Both the position numbers and the translations under genes were made by a program. Source: Methylonatrum sp040877625 (lineage in GTDB: Bacteria > Pseudomonadota > Gammaproteobacteria > Nitrococcales > Aquisalimonadaceae). From it: a stretch of 64,000 nucleotides of DNA. Below the pieces are notes generated by a model. It was not told the DNA's origin and made no database searches. It was given only the letters and a program-made list of their open reading frames with translations. Positions 28,387 through 36,747 of this stretch are shown here, piece by piece. Position 1 is the stretch's first letter. Each line of letters begins with the position of its first letter. The DNA lies in contig JBBDNK010000041.1 in NCBI GenBank assembly GCA_040877625.1, positions 310,001 to 374,000 on the forward strand, given 5' to 3'.

Positions 28387-30639
28387 ATGGCTGATTCGTT
28401 GCGTCCCGGGGGTGCCGGCGTACAAGCGCCCGGCGGCGGGGATAGCGCTCCGAATGAACCGGATTTTGGCGGGCAAGAACTGGCCGAGCTACTGCACGCG
28501 ACGCATGAAGCCGTCATCGTCCTGGAGGGCGAAGAGGGCCGCGTGGTCAGTGTAGGAGGTGCATCGAGCCCCGAGATTCTGCAAGGAGTCCGGGGGCGTG
28601 CCCTGGCTGAGCTGGTGGATGCAGGCAGCGCGGACACTGTCCGCCACGCACTGAGCACCTGCAACGGCAGTACCCGCTCCGTCCGCATCGCCTTCAGCAT
28701 GACAGTCGCAGGGCGGCTGCGTTTCTTCGACGGCGCCCTGCGGCGGCTTGATGATCAGCGCACCATCTGCGTTGCGCGCGACGTCACTGCCCACCGTGCC
28801 GCGGACAGCGCACTCACCGCCCGCTACGGCATCGAACGGCTGTTAGGACAGTTCTCTTCCCGCTTCATCAACATTCTCCCCGAACACATAGACGACGCCA
28901 TCAACACCGCGCTGGCGGAGCTGGGCCGGTACAGCGACGTGGATCGCGTCTATCTGTTCAGCCTGCAGCCCGACACACGCACCATGATGAACAGCCACCA
29001 ATGGACCAGAAGCCCCAGGCTGCCCTCCGCCCAGGGAACCCGGCTGTCGGTGCAGGAACTCCCCTGGATCATGAGCAAGCTGCAGGCGCACAAGGTCGTC
29101 TGCATGGACCGCCTGAACGATCTGCCCGAAAGCGCCTCCGCCGAGCGTCGCCTGCTGCTCGGCCAGGGCGTAGGCTCGATGGTGGCAATTCCCATCATCT
29201 ACTCCGGCGGTCTGCGCGGTTTCGTCGGCTTCGACCTGATTCGCCGGGAACGCCTCTGGAGCAGTGAACAGATCCATCTGCTGCGCACCGCCGGCGAGAT
29301 CTTCGCCAGTGCCCTGCAGCGCCGCCAGTCCGAGGAGCGCATCTACCGTCTCGCTTACTACGACGGCGTCACCGGTCTGCCCAACCGCCTGCTGCTACGC
29401 CGCCGCCTGCAGGAACGGCTCTCGGAGCACCCCGACCAGCCTTTTGCCCTGGTGCTCATCGATATGGATGACGCCGGCATGCTCAACGACCTGCTCGGCC
29501 ACGATGTCGGCGACGTCCTGCTGCGCGTGCTGGGCGGGCGCCTGGCCAAACGTTTGCGCGACACCCGCACCCTGGCCCGCTGGGGCGCGGACGAGTTCAT
29601 GTTCAGCCTGCCACTGACCGCCAGGGGTGACGAACTGAATGCCTGGGTTACCCGCATCCGCAAGGTGCTGACGGCGCCCGTGCAGGTTGCCGGCCAATCG
29701 TTACAGGTGAGCTTTTCGACCGGCGTGGTGCGCTACCCGGACGACGCACTGGATGTCGGCAGCCTGGTCCGCTATGCGGAGCTGGCTCTGCGCCAGGCCC
29801 GACAAAGCGGCCGCGGCGGCCTGCAATACTATCAGCCTGCCCTGCAGGCCAATGCGGTGGCCCGCAATCGCATGCAGCAACGGCTGCGCCAGGCGGTGGA
29901 GACCGGCGCCTTTCGCCTGCATTACCAACCGCTGCTGAGTGCGGCGACGGGGAAACTGGCGGGGGCGGAAGCCTTGATCCGCTGGCATGACTCGGAGCTT
30001 GGCGAGGTGCCGCCGGACAGGTTCATCAGTGTTGCCGAGGAAACCGGTCTTATCGTGCCCATGGGAGACTGGGTGTTGCGCAAGTCCTGCACGGACCTCG
30101 CGCGCTGGCGAGAAAGCGGCCTGTTCGTGCCGCGTGTCTCGGTCAATGTCTCCGGCCACCAATTGCTGGATGACCGCCTGCCCCAGACCCTCGAAGCATT
30201 ACTGAAGACCCATCAGTTGCCCGCCACCGCAGTCGAACTGGAGATCACCGAAAGCACGTTGATGGAACGGGAAAAGCGCAGCCTGCCGGTGCTGCAGCGC
30301 CTGCGGGAGATTGGCATCGGCATGGCCGTAGACGACTTCGGTACCGGCTATTCGTCGCTCGGCAAGCTCAAACACCTGCCTGTAAACGTGTTGAAGATTG
30401 ATCGATCGTTCATTCAGGACATCTTCACCGACGAGAACGACCGTGCCATCGTCATCGCCGTTCTGGCAATGGCCCGCCAGCTCAAGCTGCAGGTGGTGGC
30501 GGAAGGCGTTGAGACGCCGGAGCAGCTCTCCTTCCTGCGCAAGCATGGCTGCGACATGGTCCAGGGCCACATTCACAGCCCACCCCTGCCGTTTGCGGCG
30601 TTCCGGCGCTGGGTGGAGATGCGCCAGCGGCGTGGCTGA
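28387..30639 (+). CDS. GAF-GGDEF-EAL cyclic-di-GMP protein with degenerate GGDEF
   Basis: About 750 residues. A PAS-like region (about 30-140) and a GAF domain (about 160-310) are followed by GGDEF (about 320-485) and EAL (about 495-745) domains. The GGDEF signature is GADEF, so cyclase activity is doubtful. The EAL domain keeps EALIRW, the substrate motif DDFGTGYSSL and EGVET, and is likely an active c-di-GMP phosphodiesterase. There are no membrane segments, so it should be a cytoplasmic sensor. GGAGTGGA precedes ATG 28387; an in-frame ATG at 28321 is the alternative. Confidence 0.88.
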   Translation: MADSLRPGGAGVQAPGGGDSAPNEPDFGGQELAELLHATHEAVIVLEGEEGRVVSVGGASSPEILQGVRGRALAELVDAGSADTVRHALSTCNGSTRSVRIAFSMTVAGRLRFFDGALRRLDDQRTICVARDVTAHRAADSALTARYGIERLLGQFSSRFINILPEHIDDAINTALAELGRYSDVDRVYLFSLQPDTRTMMNSHQWTRSPRLPSAQGTRLSVQELPWIMSKLQAHKVVCMDRLNDLPESASAERRLLLGQGVGSMVAIPIIYSGGLRGFVGFDLIRRERLWSSEQIHLLRTAGEIFASALQRRQSEERIYRLAYYDGVTGLPNRLLLRRRLQERLSEHPDQPFALVLIDMDDAGMLNDLLGHDVGDVLLRVLGGRLAKRLRDTRTLARWGADEFMFSLPLTARGDELNAWVTRIRKVLTAPVQVAGQSLQVSFSTGVVRYPDDALDVGSLVRYAELALRQARQSGRGGLQYYQPALQANAVARNRMQQRLRQAVETGAFRLHYQPLLSAATGKLAGAEALIRWHDSELGEVPPDRFISVAEETGLIVPMGDWVLRKSCTDLARWRESGLFVPRVSVNVSGHQLLDDRLPQTLEALLKTHQLPATAVELEITESTLMEREKRSLPVLQRLREIGIGMAVDDFGTGYSSLGKLKHLPVNVLKIDRSFIQDIFTDENDRAIVIAVLAMARQLKLQVVAEGVETPEQLSFLRKHGCDMVQGHIHSPPLPFAAFRRWVEMRQRRG

Positions 30640-30684
30640 ACGCGCGCCGAACGTGTGATTCACCACACCAGGGAGCCTCTGATC

Positions 30685-31539
30685 TTAGGGAACCAGCACC
30701 ACATCCAGCGGCAGGCTGACTTCCATGATGATCGGCAGGTGGTCCGATACCGGGTAGTCCAGCACCGCCGAGTGCTCCACGGTGAGCGAATCGGAAACCA
30801 TGATGTGGTCGATGTTCCGTTGCGGGCGCCAGCTCGGATAGGTATGCAGATCCGCTAGCGGTTCGATGAGGCTGGTGGTGTCGAGCAGATGCCGCAACTC
30901 CGGGCTGCATGCGCGACAGTTCAGATCGCCCATGACCACGACGTGGCGCAGCTCCCTGACCAGCCCGGCAACGTACGACAGCTGGCGCATCCGCGTTCGC
31001 TGACCCAGCGCCAGGTGCATCAGAATCACGTGCAACGTCTCACCGGTACCACCAAAACTGATATGTAACGCCCCGCGGCCCGGAATCATCCCCGGCAATT
31101 GGTGCTCCCGCACCTCCAGAGGCCGAAATCGGCTCAGCAGGCCGTTACTGTGCCGAGCAAGGCGACCGATACGCCGGTTGGTCTGATCGTGCCAGTAGGG
31201 GAAGCCCGCCCGCTGGCTCAGATACTCCGTCTGGTTGATGAAGCCGCTGCGCAGGCTGCCGCCGTCCACCTCTTGCAGCCCAACCAGATCAAAACCCTTG
31301 AGCAGCTCCGAGACGCGCGCGATATTTCGCGGCCGGGCGGGATGCGGAACCAGGTGTTGCCAGCTGCGCGTGAGGTAATCGCCGAAATGGCGAGTCTGCA
31401 TGCCCGTTTGCACGTTGTAACTCATCAGACGCAACATCTGCTGCTCGGCAGCGGGTTGCGCGGCTTCAACGTTATCCAGGGCGTTATTGCCGAAGGTGGT
31501 GGCGGCAGCTCCTGCGCCGCTGGGCTTTCGCGTGCTCAC
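30685..31539 (-). CDS. Endonuclease/exonuclease/phosphatase family protein
   Basis: 284 residues. EEP motifs: LRLMSYNVQTG at the start of the domain (about 36), GLQEVDGG (catalytic Glu), VVMGDLNCR and YPVSDHLPIIMEV near the end. It is a metal-dependent phosphoesterase with unknown substrate. No signal peptide is evident. Its ATG overlaps the dsbA stop by 4 bp, and the c4-dsbA-EEP order is common in this group of bacteria. Confidence 0.9.
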   Translation of the reverse strand: MSTRKPSGAGAAATTFGNNALDNVEAAQPAAEQQMLRLMSYNVQTGMQTRHFGDYLTRSWQHLVPHPARPRNIARVSELLKGFDLVGLQEVDGGSLRSGFINQTEYLSQRAGFPYWHDQTNRRIGRLARHSNGLLSRFRPLEVREHQLPGMIPGRGALHISFGGTGETLHVILMHLALGQRTRMRQLSYVAGLVRELRHVVVMGDLNCRACSPELRHLLDTTSLIEPLADLHTYPSWRPQRNIDHIMVSDSLTVEHSAVLDYPVSDHLPIIMEVSLPLDVVLVP

Positions 31540-32162
31540 TGGGCCGCCTGACGCTCCTTCTCAACCAGATGCTCGATGATGCGGATCATGTTCTCCTGAC
31601 CGCCCGATGTGCGCACATCGATAACATACTTGCCATTTACCGCCATGGTCGGAGTCGAGGCAACGCCGAAATCGCGCGCTGCGCGGTCGGCCCGGCGCAT
31701 GCCGGTATCCACGGCAAAGGAATTCCAGGCCTCACGAAACGCCTTCTCGTCCACGCCCTGCGCGGCGAACAGCGCGGCGAATTCGTCTTCGGTACCCAGG
31801 CGTTTGCGCTCGTCATGGTAGGCCACGAAGATCGCACCGTGGACCTGGTCAACCACGCCCAGGGCGTCGGCCGTCATGTAGGCCCGTGCCAGCGGAACCC
31901 AATTCTGATTGAAGATGACCGGGTTGTGCACGATCTCAACGTCGTCGCCCATTCGGTTTTCCATATCCCGGACATGGGGGAAGAAGCTGTAACAGTGGGG
32001 ACACGCGTAAGAAAAAAATTCCCGAACTTCGATCCGGTCTTCGGTCTGCGTGCGCTGGGGTTTGTCCAGCACGCGGTAATGCACCCCTGCCCGATACTCC
32101 TGGGCGAAGGCGGAACCGGACAGCAGCAGGGCGACGATGGCGGCGGCAAGGATAGATCGCAT
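31536..32162 (-). CDS. dsbA: Thiol:disulfide interchange protein DsbA
   Basis: 208 residues. A signal peptide ends near GSAFA; the thioredoxin-fold active site is CPHC (SYACPHCYSFFP) and the cis-proline loop is ASTPTMAV. It oxidises cysteines of exported proteins. It lies downstream of cytochrome c4 on the same strand and is coupled to the EEP gene. Confidence 0.96.
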   Translation of the reverse strand: MRSILAAAIVALLLSGSAFAQEYRAGVHYRVLDKPQRTQTEDRIEVREFFSYACPHCYSFFPHVRDMENRMGDDVEIVHNPVIFNQNWVPLARAYMTADALGVVDQVHGAIFVAYHDERKRLGTEDEFAALFAAQGVDEKAFREAWNSFAVDTGMRRADRAARDFGVASTPTMAVNGKYVIDVRTSGGQENMIRIIEHLVEKERQAAQ

Positions 32163-32523
32163 GAAAACAGTCTCCTGAAAGGCACCGTGCCAGGTGCCGC
32201 ATGGCGTTATTCTCTGTTAATTGACCGCCGAACGCATACGCGAGTTTCAATCCGCGACACGTCTCGAAAAAGATTAGCGGCAACCGCTACCAAGGACAGT
32301 GACACAGATCTCGGATCGACACCACGCGTTGTCAGCCGCACGAACCATTCCGCCGTTTGCACAGCGCACAGCAGGAAATGCCGCCCGCACGGAGAGATAC
32401 TAACGCCCGGAAATGAAAATGTGATGACGAACGGCGAAGGGGCCGCACACATGGATCGGGGGATACGTGGAGCGCCGGCGCATCGGCTCTACCGATGGCG
32501 CCGGCACGCGATTCGGAGGGCGC
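32163..32523. other. Intergenic region upstream of dsbA
   Basis: About 360 bp between the cytochrome c4 stop and the dsbA start. It holds two small inverted repeats (GGCACC/GGTGCC at 32181-32198; TAGCGG/CCGCTA at 32275-32289). A dsbA promoter is expected here; I could not pick a convincing -35/-10 pair. Confidence 0.5.
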
Positions 32524-33144
32524 TCAATCGCCAGACGCGCGGTGCAACCCCGAGATATAGGAGGCAACCGCCTCGATCTCTTCATCGGACAGCTTCTCGG
32601 CAATGGCACGCATCATCCGGTTGCCATCGGTACTGCGATCACCCGAACGGTACTGCTGCAGCTGCTGTGCCGTATAGGTGGCATGCTGGCCGCCGATGCG
32701 TGGGAACCCGGCTGCCGCCATACCACCGCCGGCCGGCCCGTGACATGCGATGCAGGCCGCCACGCCCTTGTCCGGGAGACCGCCGCGGTAGATGCTCTCG
32801 CCCTGCTCGGCCAGATCCGGGTTGGCGCCGCCCACCTCCATCTGCTGGTCGGAAAAATAGGCTGCCAGATCCTTCATGTCCTGCTCGGAGAGATCGGCCA
32901 CCTGCCCCATCATGATGGGGTCATTGCGATCTCCCGATTTGTAGGCCTTGAGTTGCTCAAGGAGATACCGCTCACCCTGGCCTGCCAGCTTCGGCCACTC
33001 CGAATTGGTGCTGTTGCCATCGGCGCCGTGACAGGCGGCACAGGTACCGGACAGCTCCTGACCGCGAGACACATCGCCAGCCGCCGCCGCACCACTGAAT
33101 ATGAGGACGGTGGCCGCAAGCCCAACGCTCTGCCAGATCTTCAT
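32524..33144 (-). CDS. Cytochrome c4 (diheme)
   Basis: 206 residues. A signal peptide ends near AAAAG, followed by two class I cytochrome c domains with heme motifs CAACH (about residue 35) and CIACH (about 125). It is a periplasmic electron carrier to terminal oxidases. The start MKIWQSVGLAATV was chosen to begin at the signal peptide; the longer open frame upstream lacks similarity. It is divergent from engB. Confidence 0.95.
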   Translation of the reverse strand: MKIWQSVGLAATVLIFSGAAAAGDVSRGQELSGTCAACHGADGNSTNSEWPKLAGQGERYLLEQLKAYKSGDRNDPIMMGQVADLSEQDMKDLAAYFSDQQMEVGGANPDLAEQGESIYRGGLPDKGVAACIACHGPAGGGMAAAGFPRIGGQHATYTAQQLQQYRSGDRSTDGNRMMRAIAEKLSDEEIEAVASYISGLHRASGD

Positions 33145-33380
33145 TGAATCGAGAACTCCTGAAGCGGGTTCGCGGGCTGCGGCGGAAGGACACCAAATCG
33201 TGGCCCGCAGACAGACCGCTGCCATGTAGACAAACGCCCCGTTTTATACCAGTGCGCCCGCTCCGGGTCAATTTGGCTCCGGCATAATGGTGCCTGACGC
33301 GGGCGAACGGTAGACTGCGCCTGCGCAGGATAATTCCCGGCCCACGACCGCCGTGCCGTTACCGGCCCCAGGACATTGCC

Positions 33381-34013
33381 ATGAATCCGCTCTATCGACA
33401 GGCGCATTTTCTCAAGAGCGCATCCGAACTCACGCAGCTGCCTCCGGACACGGGCGCGGAGGTGGCCTTTGCCGGGCGTTCCAACGCCGGCAAATCCAGC
33501 GCCCTGAACGCGATCACCGAGCAGAAGGGCCTGGCCAGAACCAGCAAGACTCCGGGCCGTACCCAGCTTATCAATTTCTTTCCCGTCACCGACACCCTGG
33601 CCCTGGTGGATCTGCCCGGCTACGGATACGCCAAGGTGCCGGAGAAGATTCGTGCTCACTGGGAAAGAACGCTGCCCGCCTACTTGTCCCGACGGGGTGC
33701 GCTGCGGGGCATGATGCTGATCATGGACATCCGCCACCCGCTGCGGGATTTCGACCGCCAGATGCTGGCCTGGGCCATACATGACGGCCCACCCGTGCAC
33801 ATCCTGCTGACCAAGGCGGACAAGCTGGGACGCGGCGCTGCCGGCAACACCTTGATGGCGGTGCAAAAGGAATTGGACCGGGATTTCCCCGGTACGACGG
33901 TGCAGCTTTTCTCGGCGCCCTCGGGGCTGGGCATCAAGCAGGCCCACGCCGTGCTGGATCGCTGGTTCGGGCTGCAGCCGCCCGCCCGGGACCCGGCACC
34001 GACAGACACATGA
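33381..34013 (+). CDS. engB: Ribosome biogenesis GTPase EngB/YsxC
   Basis: 210 residues with the GTPase motifs in order: G1 GRSNAGKSS, G2 Thr in KTPGRTQ, G3 DLPGYGYAK, G4 TKADK. It assists large ribosomal subunit assembly. Its stop overlaps the start of pcaQ by 4 bp. In many gammaproteobacteria engB adjoins polA; here about 9 kb of accessory genes intervene. Confidence 0.96.
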   Translation: MNPLYRQAHFLKSASELTQLPPDTGAEVAFAGRSNAGKSSALNAITEQKGLARTSKTPGRTQLINFFPVTDTLALVDLPGYGYAKVPEKIRAHWERTLPAYLSRRGALRGMMLIMDIRHPLRDFDRQMLAWAIHDGPPVHILLTKADKLGRGAAGNTLMAVQKELDRDFPGTTVQLFSAPSGLGIKQAHAVLDRWFGLQPPARDPAPTDT

Positions 34014-34951
34014 AAATCGACAGACGAATCAAGTTCCGCCATCTGGCCTGCTTTCTCGAGGTGGCGGGCGAGCGCAGCATCGTCAAGGCGGCGGAACGAC
34101 TCTCCATCTCGCAACCGGCGGCATCAAAAACGCTCAAGGAACTCGAGGACATACTCGGCGTACGCCTGTTCGAGCGCGGCAAGCGCAACCTGGATCTCAC
34201 GCAGGCAGGGCTCACTTTTCTGCGTCACGTCGCTCCCGGGCTGAAGGCGCTCGGCGAGGGCATCGACTCGGTGCGCGACCATCGCCGTCTGGCCGGAACC
34301 GTACGGGTAGGCGTGCTTTCAACCGTGGAGACCGCCGTCATTCCCGAGGTTATACGGCGCCTTCATGGCCGTCAGGCCGGGCCTATCGTCAGCGTCTACA
34401 CCGGTGCCAGTGCGTATCTGTTATCGCAGCTCAGGGTCGGCGAACTGGATCTGGTCGTTGGCCGCATGACGGAAGCGCGCGAGATTCAGGGGCTGGCGTT
34501 CGAACACCTTTATAACGACTCCATGCTGTTGGCGGTACGGCCCCGCCACCCCCTGCTGGCGATGAACCTATCCGAGCACCAGCGCATCGGCGAGTTCCCC
34601 CTGGTGCTGCCCCTGGAAGGGACGACCATCCGCAAGCACGCCGACAGCTTCTTCGCCCGTCACGGTATCAGCCTCGCGCCGCGGCGGCTGGAAACGTTAT
34701 CACCCTCCCTGAGCCGGCGCTATGTGCTTGATACCGACGCCATCTGGGCGGCCCCGGCCGATGCCGTGGCCGCCGATCTGCATGCCGGCATCCTCCAGCG
34801 GCTGCCGGTGGCGATGGAGGAGCAGGGTGGCTCTATCGGCTTTTCCTGCAACGACAGCCTGACGCCTTCGGCCGCCACGCTGTCGTTCTGCGAGATACTC
34901 CGTGAAGTCGCCGGCGAGATAATGGCTAACGGCCGGCGCCACTTTTCATAA
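34010..34951 (+). CDS. pcaQ: LysR-type regulator PcaQ
   Basis: 313 residues. The N-terminal winged helix-turn-helix (about 8-66: FLEVAGERSIVKAAERLSIS) precedes a LysR substrate-binding domain. It starts KIDRRIKFRHLACFLEV, characteristic of PcaQ, the activator of protocatechuate genes. It lies directly upstream of pcaHG on the same strand, and a PcaQ-like inverted repeat overlaps its own stop codon. The start overlaps engB, so some transcription may come from engB. Confidence 0.9.
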   Translation: MKIDRRIKFRHLACFLEVAGERSIVKAAERLSISQPAASKTLKELEDILGVRLFERGKRNLDLTQAGLTFLRHVAPGLKALGEGIDSVRDHRRLAGTVRVGVLSTVETAVIPEVIRRLHGRQAGPIVSVYTGASAYLLSQLRVGELDLVVGRMTEAREIQGLAFEHLYNDSMLLAVRPRHPLLAMNLSEHQRIGEFPLVLPLEGTTIRKHADSFFARHGISLAPRRLETLSPSLSRRYVLDTDAIWAAPADAVAADLHAGILQRLPVAMEEQGGSIGFSCNDSLTPSAATLSFCEILREVAGEIMANGRRHFS

Positions 34952-34963
34952 CCAAATGGTTAT
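34948..34963. promoter_or_regulatory. PcaQ-like operator upstream of pcaHG
   Basis: The inverted repeat ATAACCAAATGGTTAT (7-bp half-sites, 2-bp centre) matches the PcaQ box reported in Sinorhizobium (ATAACC-N4-GGTTAA, from memory). It lies about 130 bp before the pcaH start; a TAGAAT at 34975-34980 could be the -10. Activation of pcaHG by PcaQ is the natural reading. Confidence 0.7.
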
Positions 34964-35091
34964 GTGATTCAGTGTAGAATTCATTTCTCCGGTTAATGCA
35001 GCTGTGTAACCGTGGTCTGTCGACATACCGGCAGCCTGAACGACGCATCCCCCAACCGGATGCGAAACCTTACCAGCCAACGGGAAAGCCC

Positions 35092-35805
35092 ATGGATACT
35101 CCACGTCGCCGCTTCATAGCGCGCAACCGCCAGGCCCATCCACCCGCCTACGCGCCCATCTACAAGACCACCGTTGCGCGGTCGCCGCGCCAGGCGCTGG
35201 TCAGCGTGCCGCAGACGGCATCCGAGCTGATCGGCGTTGATTTCGCGCCACTGCAACTGGGGCCGCACGACCATGACCTGCTGCTGAATTTCAACCACAC
35301 CGGACTGCCGATCGGCGAGCGCATCATCATGTTCGGGCAGGTGCGCGATCAGTTCGGCAAGCCGGTGCCCGGCACCCTGGTGGAGATGTGGCAGGCGAAT
35401 GCCGGCGGCCGTTACCGGCACGGCAAGGACAAATACATGGCGCCGCTGGACCCGAACTTCGGCGGCGTCGGCCGCTGCCTGAGCGATGCGCAGGGCTGGT
35501 ACCGGTTCCGCACCGTCAAGCCCGGGCCGTACCCCTGGCCGAACGATACCAACTCCTGGCGCCCGTCCCATATCCACGTCTCGCTGACGGGGCCGACGAT
35601 CAGCACGCGCCTGATCACCCAGATGTACTTCGAGGGAGATCCGCTGATCCCGCTGGATGCGATTATTGGCACGGTGCCCGGCAAGGATGCCATCGAAAGC
35701 ATGATCGGGTGGCTCGATATGTCGCGCGGCGTGCCGATGGACTGCCTGGCCTACCGTTTCGACATCGTGCTCCGTGGCGAGCTGCAAACCTACTTCGAAG
35801 ACTGA
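35092..35805 (+). CDS. pcaH: Protocatechuate 3,4-dioxygenase beta subunit
   Basis: 237 residues. All four non-heme iron ligands expected from the Pseudomonas enzyme are present: Tyr in KDKYMAPLD, Tyr in PGPYPWP, and two His in PSHIHVS. It opens the protocatechuate ring between its hydroxyls (ortho cleavage) together with PcaG. The start at MDTPRRRFIARNRQAHPP fits the family; the open frame upstream belongs to the leader. pcaG follows after 13 bp. Confidence 0.95.
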   Translation: MDTPRRRFIARNRQAHPPAYAPIYKTTVARSPRQALVSVPQTASELIGVDFAPLQLGPHDHDLLLNFNHTGLPIGERIIMFGQVRDQFGKPVPGTLVEMWQANAGGRYRHGKDKYMAPLDPNFGGVGRCLSDAQGWYRFRTVKPGPYPWPNDTNSWRPSHIHVSLTGPTISTRLITQMYFEGDPLIPLDAIIGTVPGKDAIESMIGWLDMSRGVPMDCLAYRFDIVLRGELQTYFED

Positions 35806-35818
35806 GCGGAGCATCCTC

Positions 35819-36424
35819 ATGGCGATTGAACTCCCACCTGAAACCACATCGCAGACGGCCGGACCGTACGTTCACATCGGCCTGGCCCTGGAAGCCGCCG
35901 GCCTGCCGCCGCGCGATCAGGAAATCTGGAACCAGCTGGCGAGGCCGGAAGCGCCGGGTGAGCACATTGCCGTGGTCGGCCGCGTGTTCGACGGTAACGG
36001 CCATCTGGTGCGTGACGCCTTCCTCGAGTTCTGGCAGGCCGACGCCGAAGGCAACTACCAGCCCGCCTACGACCTGAGCAAGCCCTTCGTCAGCTTCGGC
36101 CGCGCCGCCACCACCTTTGACGCCGGCGAGTGGCGAATCGACACGATCAAACCCGGCCGCGTACAGAACGGGTCGGGCAAAACCATGGCACCGCACATTT
36201 GCGTGGCACTGTTCGCGCGCGGCATCAACGTGCACCTGCAGACCCGGATCTACTTCGAGGACGAGGATGCCGCTAACCAGCAGGATCCGATCTTCAATGC
36301 CATCGAGACGCCGGAGCGCCGTCAGACGCTGATTGCCCAGCGCAGCGACGATTCCGAAGGAGTGATCTACCGATTCGACATGCACTTGCAGGGCCCCCTG
36401 GAGACCGTCTTCTTCGACGTCTGA
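35819..36424 (+). CDS. pcaG: Protocatechuate 3,4-dioxygenase alpha subunit
   Basis: 201 residues, typical of PcaG (TTSQTAGPYVHIGLALEAAG at the N-terminus, then WQADAEGNYQPAYD). It pairs with PcaH and lacks the full iron-ligand set, as usual. No pcaB, pcaC or pcaD for the following beta-ketoadipate steps is present in the window. Confidence 0.95.
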   Translation: MAIELPPETTSQTAGPYVHIGLALEAAGLPPRDQEIWNQLARPEAPGEHIAVVGRVFDGNGHLVRDAFLEFWQADAEGNYQPAYDLSKPFVSFGRAATTFDAGEWRIDTIKPGRVQNGSGKTMAPHICVALFARGINVHLQTRIYFEDEDAANQQDPIFNAIETPERRQTLIAQRSDDSEGVIYRFDMHLQGPLETVFFDV

Positions 36425-36747
36425 CCGCAAGCGATCGGTAGTTCGTACGCAAAGCCCGCGGATGCAATTTTTTTGCACTGCAAAGGAACAAAACCGGGCA
36501 ATGGTGGTCATACTTAATGAGCGCCAGTGCCCGGCGCGGCCCGCTCCCTTCCTGACGTATCGAGCGGGCAAAGTCGGCCTTAACCCCAAGGCCGCGTTGT
36601 TGGCCCTGGTCTTTCCCCCCCGAGAGCCAGGGCCTTTTCTTTGCCCGCCTCGCACACGAACCCACCTTCCTTGAGCATGGCTTTTATCCCGCTGACACGG
36701 TAGAACAGGCGGGACATGCTGATGCAGCGTTGCCCAGGGCGTGTCTC
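36425..36747. other. Intergenic region between pcaG and the ion channel gene
   Basis: About 320 bp. It contains the terminator at 36602-36642 and, upstream of it, sequence in which I see no gene. The promoter of the ion channel gene is expected between about 36645 and 36747. Confidence 0.6.
36602..36642 (+). terminator. Intrinsic terminator of pcaHG
   Basis: An 8-bp GC-rich stem (GGCCCTGG at 36602-36609 with CCAGGGCC at 36627-36634) is followed directly by TTTTCTTT. It is the clearest rho-independent terminator in the window and closes the pcaQ-pcaHG unit. Confidence 0.9.
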
